A DNA stretch of 64,000 nucleotides from the NCBI RefSeq assembly GCF_003206575.1, contig NZ_PZJO01000002.1:160046-224045 (forward strand), given 5' to 3'. Within the stretch, counting starts at the first letter, position 1. Every line of letters starts with the position of its first letter. Under the pieces are notes generated by a model, which worked only from the letters and a program-made list of their open reading frames with translations, was not told the origin of the DNA and ran no database searches. Made by a program: the position numbers and the translations under genes. Below are positions 37,920-48,046 of the stretch, piece by piece. The stretch comes from Salinicola endophyticus. GTDB lineage: Bacteria > Pseudomonadota > Gammaproteobacteria > Pseudomonadales > Halomonadaceae.

Positions 37920-39112
37920 AAAAGCGAGGTGCCCTGGAGGTTCATGAACGACTTCTGCGCCGCCTGCAGACCCACCTGACGCAGCACGTACTCGGAGACC
38001 GCCGAGTTGTAATCGAGGTCGATCAGATCGCTCTTGGTCTGGGTGTAGCTGACGTTGCGATCGTTACCCACGGTATCCAGCACGTCGAGCTCATTGAGAC
38101 GTGCCCCCACCGAGGCGCGCACGGTCAGCACGTTGTCCAGTGCGTTGTCCATCTCACGACTGGTGGTGGAGAGCGCATTGGTGAAGGCCGCCTGAGCCTG
38201 ATCGGAGTCGATCGGTGTTTCCAGCGCCCCCAGCATCTTCTCGAGGGCGCCGAAGACGTCCGGATTCATCTCCTTCGCGCGGCCCATGGAGAGAGTATCG
38301 CCGTCCGCCGGACGGCCCTCCAGCTTGAGGCGCACGCCCCCGACCTCGATCGCACCGCTCTTGCCGTCGTAGGTGCCGCTGCCGCCAGGGCCGCCACTCA
38401 CGTTGTAGTCGTAAGTGCCGTCACCGTTGTCACTGAAGCTGATGTCGAAGGTGCTGCCATAACCGTTCGCCGTGCTGTCGATGGTCTCGGGGCCGGTAAA
38501 GGTGAGCGAGCCGCCATTGCCGTCCCCCGCCCGCGCCAGATAGCCGGCGCCGGTGGCCACGCGCTGGAACACCTCGTCGCCGGTATTACCTACCGACATC
38601 AGGCGTGACGGCCCGACCTTCTGCTCACGCCCTTCGGTGGCGCCCTGGTAACTGATGCCGCCGTTGGTCTCGACAAAGGGCGCCGCACCATCCTTGTAGC
38701 CGCCGAAGAGATAGTTGCCGCTGCCATCGGTGGCATTGGCCTGCCCCACCAGCGCTTCGTAAACACCGCGCAGCTCGGTGGCCATGGACTGGCGAGCGGC
38801 ATCGTTCAGCGTACCGTTACCGCCCTGAACCAGTAGCTCCTTGGCTCGGCTCAGCGCATCGGTGACGCTGTTGAGTGCACTCTCTTCCTGGCTCAACGCG
38901 TTGCGCGCGGTGATACGGCTATCTGACTGCTGATTATTGCTCGCCATCGACTGCGAGACGCCGACCGCGCGCGCCGCCGCCTGGGGATCGTCCGACGGAC
39001 GCACAACGCGCTTGCCGGAGGCGATCTTCTCGCCGATCTCCATGAACTGGCTTTGCTGCCGATTCATCGAACTGACGCTGCGCTCGAACATGATGACGGT
39101 GCTGACGCGCAT
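37907..39112 (-). CDS. flgL: Hook-filament junction protein FlgL (HAP3)
   Basis: Second junction protein (401 aa) between hook and filament. The flagellin-like N-terminal helix is MRVSTVIMFERSVSSMNRQ and ASGKRVVRPSDDPQAAARAV. The C-terminal helix has NSAVSEYVLRQVGLQAAQ and KSFMNLQGTSLFDLV. The middle region is Gly/Asp-rich and variable (GGPGGSGTYDG). AGGAGAG precedes ATG 39112. It is co-transcribed with flgK from the sigma-28 promoter at 40889-40915. Confidence 0.95.
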   Translation of the reverse strand: MRVSTVIMFERSVSSMNRQQSQFMEIGEKIASGKRVVRPSDDPQAAARAVGVSQSMASNNQQSDSRITARNALSQEESALNSVTDALSRAKELLVQGGNGTLNDAARQSMATELRGVYEALVGQANATDGSGNYLFGGYKDGAAPFVETNGGISYQGATEGREQKVGPSRLMSVGNTGDEVFQRVATGAGYLARAGDGNGGSLTFTGPETIDSTANGYGSTFDISFSDNGDGTYDYNVSGGPGGSGTYDGKSGAIEVGGVRLKLEGRPADGDTLSMGRAKEMNPDVFGALEKMLGALETPIDSDQAQAAFTNALSTTSREMDNALDNVLTVRASVGARLNELDVLDTVGNDRNVSYTQTKSDLIDLDYNSAVSEYVLRQVGLQAAQKSFMNLQGTSLFDLV

Positions 39113-39200
39113 GACACTCTCCTGACTGGGTGCCCGCAGCGGGCACGCGCTTGGTCGATTCGATACGCGGCCTTCCCCCCGGAGAGGCGAAGGCCAAAAC

Positions 39201-40832
39201 TTAACTTCTCAGGCCGAGAATCGTGTCCAGCACCGAGGTGCCGGCATCGATGATCTTGGCGTTGGCGGTGTAGTACTGCTGATAGCGCAGCAGATTGGCG
39301 TACTCTTCATCCAGGTTCACCCCGGAGTCGGCCTGCTGATAGCTGTAGAGTTGATCCGCCAGCCCCTGTTGGGTGGTGAGGTTGGCATTGACGATCGCCG
39401 ACTGGTTGCCCACGTCGCTGACCAACGCCGCGTAGGCACCGCTGAACGTGGCCTGCCCTCCCACCTGTTTCTGGTTCTGCAGATCCAGTAGTTTGAGCGC
39501 ATTGCCATTGTCACCGCTGCCACCGTTGGCGCTGGCTGCCGCCGCGAAGAGACTGGTATCGGTAAAGGCGATGTCGAAGCCCGCCGCGGCATTGCGCGTC
39601 GGTTGTACCAGGAATGTATCGCCATCGGCCGGCGTGCCGCTGGGCGTCACCGAGACGCCGCCGAAGACCAGATCGCCGTCGGCGTTGGTCGCGATGGTCG
39701 AGGTCTCGCCGCTGGTCAGATTCTCCAACTGATAGTCGTCACTGGCGCTCTGGTAGGTCAGCCGATAGTCGTCGGCACTCACCGGCGCATCGTCGCTATA
39801 GCTGGCACTCATGGTGACGTTCGAGTCGTTGCGTGTATTCGCCTGGACGGCGGGAGAGCCGATCGAGAAAAACGCCTGGCCCGGATCGCCGTCGAGATCG
39901 AACCCTTGTTCCTGCACCGCATTGAAGCTGCCCGCCAGGCTGGCGGCCAGTTGGCCGAGCTTGTTCTGCGCCCCGTCCAGCGTGTCGTTGCGGAAACGCA
40001 ACAGGCCACCGAGTTCGCCGCCCTGCACTACCGACGCATTGAGCTGACGCACACCGCCAGTGGCGTTGCGATAGCCGATTGACTGGTTGGCGCTGTCATC
40101 TTCTCCGGCGATCGCGCGTAGCTGATAGCTTTTGTTACCCGCCACCAGTGGCAGACCGTTGGAGAGCGACACCTGATAGGTGGAGCCATCCTGAATGGTC
40201 ACGTCGACATCCACCAACTTGCTCATATCGCTGACCAGCTTGTCGCGCTGGTCGAGCAACGCGTTGGGCTCTTCACCGGTCTTGGCCCGCGCCAGGGTGA
40301 TCTGCTTGTTGAGATCGGCGACCTGGCCGCTGAGATCGTTGACCTGGGAGACGACACTGCCGATCTGACCGTTGACGCCATCGCGCATGTCCTGAAGATA
40401 CGTATCGAAGGCACGGAACTGCGCGACCATGCTCTGCGCCGTCCCCAGCACGCCCTCGCGAGCGGCTGCATCCGACGGCGAGCCGGAGAGGTCCTCGAGA
40501 CTGGAGAAGAACTTCTGCATCAGCGTGTTGAGTCCGGAGTCACCGTCCGCCAGCAGGTCATCGACCTGGTTGATCTGCTTCTGATAGGTCTCGAGCGCCG
40601 TCTCGCGGCTGTTGGCCTGATTGAGCTGACCACTGATATAGGCGTTGTACTGGCGCTGAACGCCGTTGACCTGGACGCCGGTCCCCATCTCACCGCCGCT
40701 GGCATTCTCGCCGAGCTGGACCAGCTGGCGATTGTAGCCATCGGTATAGACATTGGTGATGTTGTTACTGGTGGTGGAAAGCGCGGATTGCGCCGCGCCC
40801 AGACCGCTCAATCCAATCGAGAACAGGCTCAT
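39201..40832 (-). CDS. flgK: Hook-filament junction protein FlgK (HAP1)
   Basis: First junction protein (543 aa) added at the hook tip. The N-terminal motif is GLSGLGAAQSALSTTSNNI with NVYTDGYNRQ, and the C-terminus has GVNLDEEYANLLRYQQYYTA and AKIIDAGTSVLDTILGL. Length is typical of E. coli FlgK (547 aa). AGGGA lies 6-7 nt before ATG 40832. It leads the flgKL late operon. Confidence 0.96.
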   Translation of the reverse strand: MSLFSIGLSGLGAAQSALSTTSNNITNVYTDGYNRQLVQLGENASGGEMGTGVQVNGVQRQYNAYISGQLNQANSRETALETYQKQINQVDDLLADGDSGLNTLMQKFFSSLEDLSGSPSDAAAREGVLGTAQSMVAQFRAFDTYLQDMRDGVNGQIGSVVSQVNDLSGQVADLNKQITLARAKTGEEPNALLDQRDKLVSDMSKLVDVDVTIQDGSTYQVSLSNGLPLVAGNKSYQLRAIAGEDDSANQSIGYRNATGGVRQLNASVVQGGELGGLLRFRNDTLDGAQNKLGQLAASLAGSFNAVQEQGFDLDGDPGQAFFSIGSPAVQANTRNDSNVTMSASYSDDAPVSADDYRLTYQSASDDYQLENLTSGETSTIATNADGDLVFGGVSVTPSGTPADGDTFLVQPTRNAAAGFDIAFTDTSLFAAAASANGGSGDNGNALKLLDLQNQKQVGGQATFSGAYAALVSDVGNQSAIVNANLTTQQGLADQLYSYQQADSGVNLDEEYANLLRYQQYYTANAKIIDAGTSVLDTILGLRS

Positions 40833-40888
40833 GTCGAATCCCTGTCAGACGCCATACCACATGGCGAGTTGCAATCACGTTGAAGACT

Positions 40889-40915
40889 TTATCGGCGATA
40901 TCGCGACGTGCTTGA
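40889..40915 (-). promoter_or_regulatory. Sigma-28 (FliA) promoter of flgKL
   Basis: Read on the minus strand: -35 TCAAGCAC (40915-40908), 11-nt spacer, -10 GCCGATAA (40896-40889). The -10 is the exact consensus and spacing is exact; the -35 matches TCAAG against TAAAG. Expected leader before flgK is about 50 nt. Confidence 0.85.
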
Positions 40916-40984
40916 ACGATTCGGCTATTGATTTCGCAATGTTTTGTAATTCGTCTCGCCGACGCAGAGCGTAAAACCTGCGGC

Positions 40985-42037
40985 TCAGAACAGCGTTGTC
41001 GGCGCCCGCGCCAGCGAGTAGGGGTCGGAGGCCGCAGCGAGACTCGGCTGAGACGACACCGACGCCAGATCGCCCAACTGACCGATGATCCGATTGAGCT
41101 TGTCGGCATAGTTGGGATCGGTGGCGTAGCCGGCGCGCTGGATGGCGTGGGCTGCCTGCTGCGGGGAGGTGGCCGCGACCACGTTGCGATAGCGCGGATT
41201 GTCACCGATCAGCGCAGCGTAGTCGGCAAAGGCATCGGCGTAGGAGTCATAGACGCGGAAACGATCCACGGTCTGGATCGGCCGGCCATTGACGTACTCA
41301 GTAGTGGCGATGTCGGTGGTCTTGCCCTGCCAGGCGCTACCTGCCTTGATTCCGAACAGATTATGACTGTTGCCGCCGGCTTCGGTGGGAATTTCCCGTT
41401 TGCCCCAGCCAGTCTCCAGCGCAGCCTGCGCCAGAATCAGCTCGGCGGGCACGCCGGAGGCCTGCTCGGCGCGCTTGGCCGGCTCGGCCAGCTTGGTAAG
41501 GAAATCGGCAACATGCGCGGCGCGACCAGCGAATTGGGTCGCGGCACCGGCCAGGCTGGCCACCGACGTCGCGATCTGATCAGTGGATGATCCAGGTGCC
41601 ACGACATCGCTCTCCTCCGCCCCTGCCACCGGCGTACGCAGCGTATTGGTCAAGGGTGTCGGGATACCGCGCGGAATGCCGGCGATCAGCTTGTCAATAT
41701 CCTCCTGCTGCGGCTGGACCCGCTGGGTGCCGGGCAGCCCGCTGCTCTCGAGCTGCGTTACCAGCTGTTCGGCCAGACCGAAGCCCTTGCCGGCGAGCTG
41801 CTGGGCCCACTGCTGATCCTGCATCGACTGCAGCATGTCGCCCTGCTGGCTGTGCAGCAGGTCCGACTTGGGGGTGGCTTCACGCATGCTCTTGAGCATC
41901 ATCTGCAGGAAGACCGCTTCGAACTGCTTGGCGGCCTCCTTCAGGCTGCCTTGAGGCGAGTGCCCGGCGCTGTACTTGAGCTTCTGAATGCCCTGGACAT
42001 CCAGCGCGAACTGCGACGAGAGGTCGTTACCGGTCAT
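40985..42037 (-). CDS. flgJ: Rod-cap protein and peptidoglycan hydrolase FlgJ
   Basis: Bifunctional protein (350 aa). The N-terminal rod-binding domain has LKEAAKQFEAVFLQMMLKSM and GFGLAEQLVTQL. The C-terminal glucosaminidase domain (residues ~185-345) contains ELILAQAALETGWGKRE with the catalytic Glu, then NLFGIKAGSAWQGK. It drills the murein so that the rod can pass. ATG 42037 overlaps the flgI stop (TGATG). The linker is slightly longer than in E. coli (313 aa). Confidence 0.95.
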   Translation of the reverse strand: MTGNDLSSQFALDVQGIQKLKYSAGHSPQGSLKEAAKQFEAVFLQMMLKSMREATPKSDLLHSQQGDMLQSMQDQQWAQQLAGKGFGLAEQLVTQLESSGLPGTQRVQPQQEDIDKLIAGIPRGIPTPLTNTLRTPVAGAEESDVVAPGSSTDQIATSVASLAGAATQFAGRAAHVADFLTKLAEPAKRAEQASGVPAELILAQAALETGWGKREIPTEAGGNSHNLFGIKAGSAWQGKTTDIATTEYVNGRPIQTVDRFRVYDSYADAFADYAALIGDNPRYRNVVAATSPQQAAHAIQRAGYATDPNYADKLNRIIGQLGDLASVSSQPSLAAASDPYSLARAPTTLF

Positions 42038-43170
42038 CAAATGATCTCCAGTTCAGCGTTCAGCGAGCCGGCGGCCTTGAGTGCCTGCAGGATCGACATC
42101 AGATCCTGCGGCGAGGCACCCAGTGCATTCAGCGCATTGACCACGTCCATCAGGTCGGCACTGGTCTCCACCATCTGCAATGCACCACCCTCTTGCTGCA
42201 CATTGATATTGGCATTGGGCACGACCGCTGTGGTCCCGCCGGAGAGTGCGTTGGGCTGGCTGACCTGCGGGTTGGAGTCGATGACGACCGAGAGGTTGCC
42301 GTGGGCGACCGCCGCACGATTGAGTGTCACCGTATCCGACAGCACCACCGAGCCGGTACGCGAGTTGACGATCACCTTGGCCGGCCCGCGATCGGCGGTC
42401 ACATCGACTCCCTGAACCCGCGCCAGGAAGTTGACCCGGGCATTGGGATCCGCCGGCAACTGCAACCGCACGGTACGACCGTCAAGGGCAGCCGCGACCG
42501 GCGCACCGAACTCCTGATTGATCGCCGCCACCACGCGCCGAGCATTTTCGAAATCGGAGCGCTTGAGAAACATGTCGAGGGAGCCATCGACGCCACCCAG
42601 CCGCACCGGCACCTCCTGCTCGACGAGGCCACCGCCCGGGATGCGCCCCGCTGCCTGATGGTTGATCGCCACGCTGCTGCCACCCGCCTGGGCCCCAACG
42701 CCGCCGACGTAGACGTTGCCCTGGGCCAGGGCGTAGACGCGGCCATCGGCCCCTTTCAACGGCGTCATCAACAGGGTGCCACCCCGCAGGCTATTGGCGT
42801 TGCCCACCGAGGAGACGGTGACGTCGATCTCCTGCCCCTGGCGCGAGAACGGCGGCAACTGGGCGGTGACCATGACCGCCGCCACGTTGCGCAACTGCAT
42901 GTTGGTGCCGGCCGGAATCGTCACACCGAGCTGCGACAGCAGGTTGACGATACTCTGCCCGGTGAACGGTGCCTGGGTGGTCTGGTCACCCGTCCCATCG
43001 AGGCCAACCACCAGGCCGTAACCCACCAGCGGGTTGTCGCGCACGCCGGCGAAGTTGGCCAGATCCTGAATCGGCTGCGCCTGGACGCCGGCAGTGGCTG
43101 CCAGCGTCGCGACGAGGAGCAGCCAGCGGGAAAGACGGATACGGCAGCGGCGGAGCAGTGTCATAAGCAT
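42037..43170 (-). CDS. flgI: Flagellar P-ring protein FlgI
   Basis: Periplasmic bushing protein (377 aa) around the rod in the peptidoglycan layer. A signal peptide (LLLVATLAATAGVQAQ) precedes the mature start PIQDLANFAGVRDNPLVGYG. Other hallmarks are GTGDQTTQAPFTGQSI, NMQLRNVAAVMVTA and FGAPVAAALDGR. Its start overlaps the flgH stop and its stop overlaps flgJ. Confidence 0.97.
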   Translation of the reverse strand: MLMTLLRRCRIRLSRWLLLVATLAATAGVQAQPIQDLANFAGVRDNPLVGYGLVVGLDGTGDQTTQAPFTGQSIVNLLSQLGVTIPAGTNMQLRNVAAVMVTAQLPPFSRQGQEIDVTVSSVGNANSLRGGTLLMTPLKGADGRVYALAQGNVYVGGVGAQAGGSSVAINHQAAGRIPGGGLVEQEVPVRLGGVDGSLDMFLKRSDFENARRVVAAINQEFGAPVAAALDGRTVRLQLPADPNARVNFLARVQGVDVTADRGPAKVIVNSRTGSVVLSDTVTLNRAAVAHGNLSVVIDSNPQVSQPNALSGGTTAVVPNANINVQQEGGALQMVETSADLMDVVNALNALGASPQDLMSILQALKAAGSLNAELEII

Positions 43171-43883
43171 CAGAACGGCGCGATATTGAGGAAGAAGCGC
43201 TGCAACCAGCCCATGGTCTGCGCCTCGTTGATGTAGCCGTCACCGATATACTCGATGCGGGCATCGGCGACCTGGGTCGACTGCACGGTGTTGGAGCCAC
43301 TGATCGAGCGCGGATTGACCACCCCGGAGAAGCGAATGTACTCGGTGCCCTGGTTGATCGCGATCTGCTTCTCGCCGCGCACCTTGAGATTGCCGTTGGC
43401 GAGCAGATCGTAGACCGTCACCGTGATAGTGCCGGTGAAGGTGTTGTTGGCGTTGGCGCCACCCGAGCCATTGAAGACATTGCTGCCCTCCACGTCGGTG
43501 CCATAGTCCTCGAGCACGCTTAGCGGGCTCGGCACCTGATTCACCGTCAGACCAATGGTACCGTCGCGCGAGGCTTGCGCTGCGGAGCTCTTGCTGGCGC
43601 TCACCTGCTCGTCGAGCACGATGGTGATGATATCGCCGACCTGACGCGGCCGCCGATCCTCGAACAGTGGCTGGAAACCGAACCGCGCCTGATAGATCGA
43701 GCCGTTGGCCTGGGACGGTGGCGTCGACGGGATCTCCACCGGCGACGAGTTCTGGACCACCGAGTGGCGTGGTATCTGCGCACAGCCGCTCATGCCCACG
43801 AGCAGGCAGAGCAGTAAGATACGGTGGCCGCGAGAGCCACCCTTGGTCAGCAGCCGCCAGGTGCGCAACAGCAAAGATCCCAT
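43170..43883 (-). CDS. flgH: Flagellar L-ring lipoprotein FlgH
   Basis: Outer-membrane lipoprotein (237 aa) forming the L ring. The lipobox VGMSGC gives a lipidated Cys at residue ~33. Mature hallmarks are [38 protein letters not shown] and [16 protein letters not shown]. The signal is preceded by a basic ~20-residue leader ([14 protein letters not shown]). Length is close to E. coli FlgH (232 aa). Confidence 0.96.
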   Translation of the reverse strand: MGSLLLRTWRLLTKGGSRGHRILLLCLLVGMSGCAQIPRHSVVQNSSPVEIPSTPPSQANGSIYQARFGFQPLFEDRRPRQVGDIITIVLDEQVSASKSSAAQASRDGTIGLTVNQVPSPLSVLEDYGTDVEGSNVFNGSGGANANNTFTGTITVTVYDLLANGNLKVRGEKQIAINQGTEYIRFSGVVNPRSISGSNTVQSTQVADARIEYIGDGYINEAQTMGWLQRFFLNIAPF

Positions 43884-43899
43884 GTATTCGTGGCCTCGG

Positions 43900-44682
43900 T
43901 TACAGCTGGCTCAGACGCGCCAGCATCTGATCGGAGGTTTCGACGGCCTTGCTGTTGATCTCGTAGGCACGCTGGGTCTCGATCATGCTGACCATCTCCT
44001 CGACCACGTTGACATTGGATGTCTCCACGTAGCCCTGGTAGACCGTACCGGCCCCTTGCAGCCCCGGGGTCAGACTGGTGCTCGGCCCGGACGCATCGGT
44101 CTCGAGATAGAGGTTCTGGCCGATACTCTGCAGACCGGTCGGGTTGATGAAGGTGGAGACCATGATCTGCCCCACCTGATTGCTCTGGGAAGTTCCCGGC
44201 TGGGTGACCGAGACCGTGCCATCCTGTGCCACGGTGATCGACAGCGCGTTCTGCGGAATGGTGATCGGCGGATCGACCGGATAGCCGCCGGCGGTTACCA
44301 ACTGGCCGTTCTGGTCGACTTGAAAGCTGCCGTCACGGGTATAGCCGGTGGTACCGTCCGGCATCTGTACGGCGAAGAAGCCCTTGCCGTTGATCGCCAG
44401 ATCGCGCGAGTTCTCGGTATTCTGCAGACCGCCCTGGGTGTGCAGGCGCTCGGTGGCCACCGGACGCACCCCGGTACCGACCTGCATGCCGGAAGGCAGC
44501 GTGTCGACGACCGAGGACTGGGCGCCGGGCTGACGTACGTTCTGATAGAGCAGATCCTCGAACACGGCGCGCGAGCGCTTGAAACCGTTGGTCGAGACGT
44601 TGGCCAGGTTGTTGGAGATGACGTCCAGCTTGACCTGCTGCGCTTCCAGTCCGGTCTTGGCGGTCCAGAGTGATTTGATCAT
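43900..44682 (-). CDS. flgG: Distal rod protein FlgG
   Basis: Main distal-rod subunit (260 aa). The N-terminus is [20 protein letters not shown] with [20 protein letters not shown]. The C-terminus has [20 protein letters not shown] and [15 protein letters not shown]. Length equals that of E. coli FlgG (260 aa). It follows flgF after a 40-bp gap and precedes flgH. Confidence 0.97.
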   Translation of the reverse strand: MIKSLWTAKTGLEAQQVKLDVISNNLANVSTNGFKRSRAVFEDLLYQNVRQPGAQSSVVDTLPSGMQVGTGVRPVATERLHTQGGLQNTENSRDLAINGKGFFAVQMPDGTTGYTRDGSFQVDQNGQLVTAGGYPVDPPITIPQNALSITVAQDGTVSVTQPGTSQSNQVGQIMVSTFINPTGLQSIGQNLYLETDASGPSTSLTPGLQGAGTVYQGYVETSNVNVVEEMVSMIETQRAYEINSKAVETSDQMLARLSQL

Positions 44683-44722
44683 GATGGCATTCTCATAGTC
44701 GTGAGCTCGGCGCCGGGCGGGC

Positions 44723-45484
44723 TCAGGTCAGCGACAGCAGGCTGTTGGCACGCTGCTCGTTTTCGTCCGCGCTCTCGATCATCTTCATATGCATGTCGTA
44801 GCGGCGGGAGGAGTCGATCATAGAAATCATCGCGTCGGTGGGCGTCACATTGCTGCCCTCGAGTGCGCCGGGAACCAGCCGCAGGGTATCGTCCGCCGGT
44901 ACCGGATTAGCGTTCTGCTGCCCCGGGGGCGGAGTCATGCGAAACAGCCCATCCTCGCCGCGGACCAGATTCTCGTTACCCGGCGCCACCAGCTTCAACT
45001 TGGCCAGCGGGGCGATGGAATCAGGGTTCTGTCCCGGCTCGAGCACGCTGATCGAGCCGTCCGCGCCGATGGTGACATCAGCCCCTACCGGGATCACGAT
45101 GGCCTGACCGTTATCGCCCATTACCGGGTTGCCGAGCGAGGTCAAGAGCCCGGTGGCATCGACCTGCAGGTCGCCGCGTCGGGTATAGGCTTCACCGCCG
45201 CCGGGCGGTTGCACTGCCAGCCAGGCATCGCCCTGCAGCGCCACGTCCAGGCTGCGCCCGGTGGTGCTGATGTTGCCCTGGGTGAAGTCGGACCCCGGCG
45301 TGGTCATCATCGATGCCACGCGGGTCGGCAGACGCGCCTCGCCCTCCACCGGGACGGCGCGCATCGCCATCAGCTCGCCGCGAAAACCCGGGGTCGAGAC
45401 GTTGGCGAGGTTGTTGTTGACCACCGCCTGCTGCGCCATGGTCTGGCTGGCACCGCCGCCGGCAGTGTAGAGAATTCGGTCCAT
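44723..45484 (-). CDS. flgF: Proximal rod protein FlgF
   Basis: Rod subunit (253 aa). It starts [20 protein letters not shown] with [18 protein letters not shown], and ends [20 protein letters not shown] and [17 protein letters not shown]. The shorter rod-type layout without the hook D2 domain separates it from flgE upstream. A 42-nt hairpin lies between it and flgE. Confidence 0.96.
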   Translation of the reverse strand: MDRILYTAGGGASQTMAQQAVVNNNLANVSTPGFRGELMAMRAVPVEGEARLPTRVASMMTTPGSDFTQGNISTTGRSLDVALQGDAWLAVQPPGGGEAYTRRGDLQVDATGLLTSLGNPVMGDNGQAIVIPVGADVTIGADGSISVLEPGQNPDSIAPLAKLKLVAPGNENLVRGEDGLFRMTPPPGQQNANPVPADDTLRLVPGALEGSNVTPTDAMISMIDSSRRYDMHMKMIESADENEQRANSLLSLT

Positions 45485-45502
45485 CTTGAGGCCCTCGGCA
45501 GG

Positions 45503-45544
45503 GCCGGCGTCACTGCACGCTCAGGCATGCAGTGATTAGCCGGC
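45503..45544 (-). other. Intercistronic stem-loop between flgE and flgF
   Basis: Nested stems GCCGGC (45503-45508) with GCCGGC (45539-45544), and CACTGCA (45511-45517) with TGCAGTG (45528-45534), separated by a small internal loop. It could stabilise the flgE 3' end or weaken read-through. No T-tract. Confidence 0.6.
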
Positions 45545-45556
45545 ATGTTGCTGACA

Positions 45557-46774
45557 TCAACGCAGGTTGACGACGGTCTGCAGTACCTGGTCCTGCGTCT
45601 TGATGGTGTTGGAGTTGGCCTGGAAATTACGCTGGGCGATGATCAGGTCGACCAGCTCCTTGCTCAGATCGACGTTGGAGGCTTCCAGCGTGCCCGACTG
45701 CAGGGCACCGAAGGAGCCGGTGCCAGCCACACCCACCACGGCCTGACCGGAGGCGGTCGTCTCCTGCCACAGATTGTCACCGATCGGCTTGAGCCCCTCG
45801 ACGTTGGCGAAGTCCGAAAGCACCACACGGCCCAGCGCGACACTCTGGTCGTTGGAGTAGCTGCCACGGATGGTGCCGTCCTTGTCGATACTCACCCCCA
45901 CCAGCTGGCCAGCGGCATAGCCATCCTGGTTGGGAGAGTTGATGGCGTAGGACTGCTCGGTCTGGGTAGAGCCAGCAAAATCGAAGTCGAAGGCCAGTTC
46001 ATTGGCACCATTGTTGGGATCGAAATCGATCGCTAGCGTCGAAGGGTCGCTCGTCAGTCGGCCATTGGCATCGAAGTCGAGGTTACCGCCACCGGCGTCG
46101 GCGACGGTGCCATCATCCAGGGCCACACGAGAGTCGACGCGCCACTGGTTCTCGTCGGTCTTGGTGAAGTAGAGCTGCAGGTTATGCGACACACCCAGCG
46201 AGTCATAGACCGTGGTAGAGGTGCTGTAGTTGTAGGTATCCGGATCGTTGGCGTCGAAAGCCGCAGAGATGACCTTGTCGCTGGCGTCGAGATCGATCGT
46301 CGCGGAGGCGTTGGCAGTCGCCTTGGCGGTGATCGAGCCGCTGGGAATCTGGATCACTTCAGGCTGGCCACCGGTAGGCAGCGTCGCGGCAACGTTGGGA
46401 TCGTTGAAGTTGCGCACGTTATAACCCATCAAGGTCCCGCCTTGGGCGTTGGCCAGATAGCCTTCGGTGGTCATCGTCAACTGACCGTTGCGTGAGTAGC
46501 CAACCTGATTGCCCTGCTGAAAGCGGAAGAAACCATCGCCGCTGATCCCCAGGTCGAGGTTACGGTTGGTGCTCTCCAGCGTACCGTTGCCGAAGTCCTG
46601 CAGCACCCCGGCCACGCTGGTGCCCAGACCGATCTTGCTGCTGGCGTAGACATCGGCGAACTGCACCGATGAGCTCTTGAAGCCCTTGGTCTGAGAGTTG
46701 GCAATGTTGTTGCCGATGGCGTCGAGCTGCTGCGACGCTGCGTTCATGCCGCTGAGCGCTTGTGAAAAGCCCAT
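45557..46774 (-). CDS. flgE: Flagellar hook protein FlgE
   Basis: Hook subunit (405 aa) forming the universal joint. The N-terminus is FSQALSGMNAASQQLDAIG with NNIANSQTKGFKSSSVQFAD. The middle is Asp/Ala-rich and hook-type, and the C-terminus ends SNVDLSKELVDLIIAQRNFQ and SNTIKTQDQVLQTVVNLR. Length is typical of E. coli FlgE (402 aa). The gene is flanked on both sides by intercistronic hairpins. Confidence 0.96.
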   Translation of the reverse strand: MGFSQALSGMNAASQQLDAIGNNIANSQTKGFKSSSVQFADVYASSKIGLGTSVAGVLQDFGNGTLESTNRNLDLGISGDGFFRFQQGNQVGYSRNGQLTMTTEGYLANAQGGTLMGYNVRNFNDPNVAATLPTGGQPEVIQIPSGSITAKATANASATIDLDASDKVISAAFDANDPDTYNYSTSTTVYDSLGVSHNLQLYFTKTDENQWRVDSRVALDDGTVADAGGGNLDFDANGRLTSDPSTLAIDFDPNNGANELAFDFDFAGSTQTEQSYAINSPNQDGYAAGQLVGVSIDKDGTIRGSYSNDQSVALGRVVLSDFANVEGLKPIGDNLWQETTASGQAVVGVAGTGSFGALQSGTLEASNVDLSKELVDLIIAQRNFQANSNTIKTQDQVLQTVVNLR

Positions 46775-46803
46775 GTTTGAATCCCTGCGTTAGCGTTGCG
46801 TGT

Positions 46804-46824
46804 CGATCGCGCTGAGCGCGATCG
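46804..46824 (-). other. Intercistronic stem-loop between flgD and flgE
   Basis: CGATCGCGCT (46804-46813) and AGCGCGATCG (46815-46824) are perfect inverted repeats; as RNA this gives an 8-bp stem with a 5-nt loop. It lies 30 bp before the flgE start. Confidence 0.65.
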
Positions 46825-46860
46825 GGTGCGTATCGATAAAAGCGTGCTGTCGTCGGCCGA

Positions 46861-47565
46861 TCAGAGAATCTGACGAACCTCGCCCAGCGTCACCGGACTG
46901 CGGTTGAAACCGAGATCCAGCTTCACGCCGTCGTCACCCTGCATCACACCGTTGACGAGGGCGTAGTTGAGAACCTTGGGCGATGTACTGCTGTCGCCAT
47001 CCAACACTTTCATCTCCACCGTATAGGTGCTGTCGCTCGCGGCCGCGGAGCCATCCTCGAGCTTGCCATCCCAGGTGAAGCTATGAACGCCGGCGTCCAG
47101 CGGGCCGGTCGAGAAGGCCCGCACCACCTGGCCGTTGGCGCCCTTGATCGAAACCTGCAGATCGCCGACCGCGCGATCCAGATCGACGCCGATCGGCGTC
47201 GTGGCCACAGCACCGGTATTGGCATCGGCATTGCCGACCAGAATCCGGTCGCCGGGCACCATGACGCCCTTGCCGATCAGCGCGGTCGCCTGCAGTGCCT
47301 TGCCGGCATCGATCTGCTCGGTGATCGCCTGGAGACTGTCGTTGAGCTTGTTGATACCGCTGACCGTGTTGATCTGGGCCAACTGAGCTGTCATCTGCGA
47401 GTTGTCCATCGGATTGGTCGGATCCTGATTCTTCAACTGCGTGACCAAGAGCGTCATGAAGCGATCGTTGAGCTCGCTGCCGGAGCTGGTGCCGGTCGCC
47501 TTGCTCGGGGACGCGGTGCCATTGATATTGGCGAGCGTGCTGCCGCCGATGACTGGACTGGACAT
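46861..47565 (-). CDS. flgD: Hook-cap scaffolding protein FlgD
   Basis: Temporary cap (234 aa) needed for hook polymerisation. The N-terminal signature is LNDRFMTLLVTQLKNQDPTN and PMDNSQMTAQLAQINTVSGI. The C-terminal part has FTWDGKLEDGSAAASDSTYT, the FLgD Ig-like/tudor region. AAGGAGA precedes ATG 47565. Confidence 0.96.
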   Translation of the reverse strand: MSSPVIGGSTLANINGTASPSKATGTSSGSELNDRFMTLLVTQLKNQDPTNPMDNSQMTAQLAQINTVSGINKLNDSLQAITEQIDAGKALQATALIGKGVMVPGDRILVGNADANTGAVATTPIGVDLDRAVGDLQVSIKGANGQVVRAFSTGPLDAGVHSFTWDGKLEDGSAAASDSTYTVEMKVLDGDSSTSPKVLNYALVNGVMQGDDGVKLDLGFNRSPVTLGEVRQIL

Positions 47566-47631
47566 ACCGTTTCTCCTTGGCGCCAGGCCTCCGCAGCGGA
47601 AACCGTGACTGCCTCAAGCTGCGCCTGGGGC

Positions 47632-48042
47632 TCAGCCTTCGCCGATGGTTAAGGTCTTGGTCATCAACGTCTTGGCGGTATTCATCACCTCGACGTTGGC
47701 CTGGTAGGAGCGCGACGCCGAGATCATGTCCACCATCTCGTTGACGGGGTCGACATTGGGCAGGGACACGTAGCCCTGGTCGTCCGCCAGCGGATTGCCA
47801 GGACGATACTCCTTGCGCAATGGCGTCGTGGTATCCTCCACCACGCGGTCGACACGCACCCCGCCCGGGCCGCGCCCATCCTGGCCCAGCGCCTGGAACA
47901 TGACCTGACGTGCGTAATAAGGCTTGCCGTCGGGCCCGGCCACGCTATCCGCGTTGGCCAGGTTGCTGGCGGTGACGTTCATGCGCTGAGAGTTGGCCGT
48001 CAGCGCCGAGCCTGAAATTTCGAAAACACTGAACATCGACAT
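47632..48042 (-). CDS. flgC: Proximal rod protein FlgC
   Basis: Rod subunit (136 aa). It starts [20 protein letters not shown] with [10 protein letters not shown], and ends [20 protein letters not shown] and [18 protein letters not shown]. It follows flgB by 4 bp. Length matches E. coli FlgC (134 aa). Confidence 0.97.
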   Translation of the reverse strand: MSMFSVFEISGSALTANSQRMNVTASNLANADSVAGPDGKPYYARQVMFQALGQDGRGPGGVRVDRVVEDTTTPLRKEYRPGNPLADDQGYVSLPNVDPVNEMVDMISASRSYQANVEVMNTAKTLMTKTLTIGEG

Positions 48043-48046
48043 CGGT

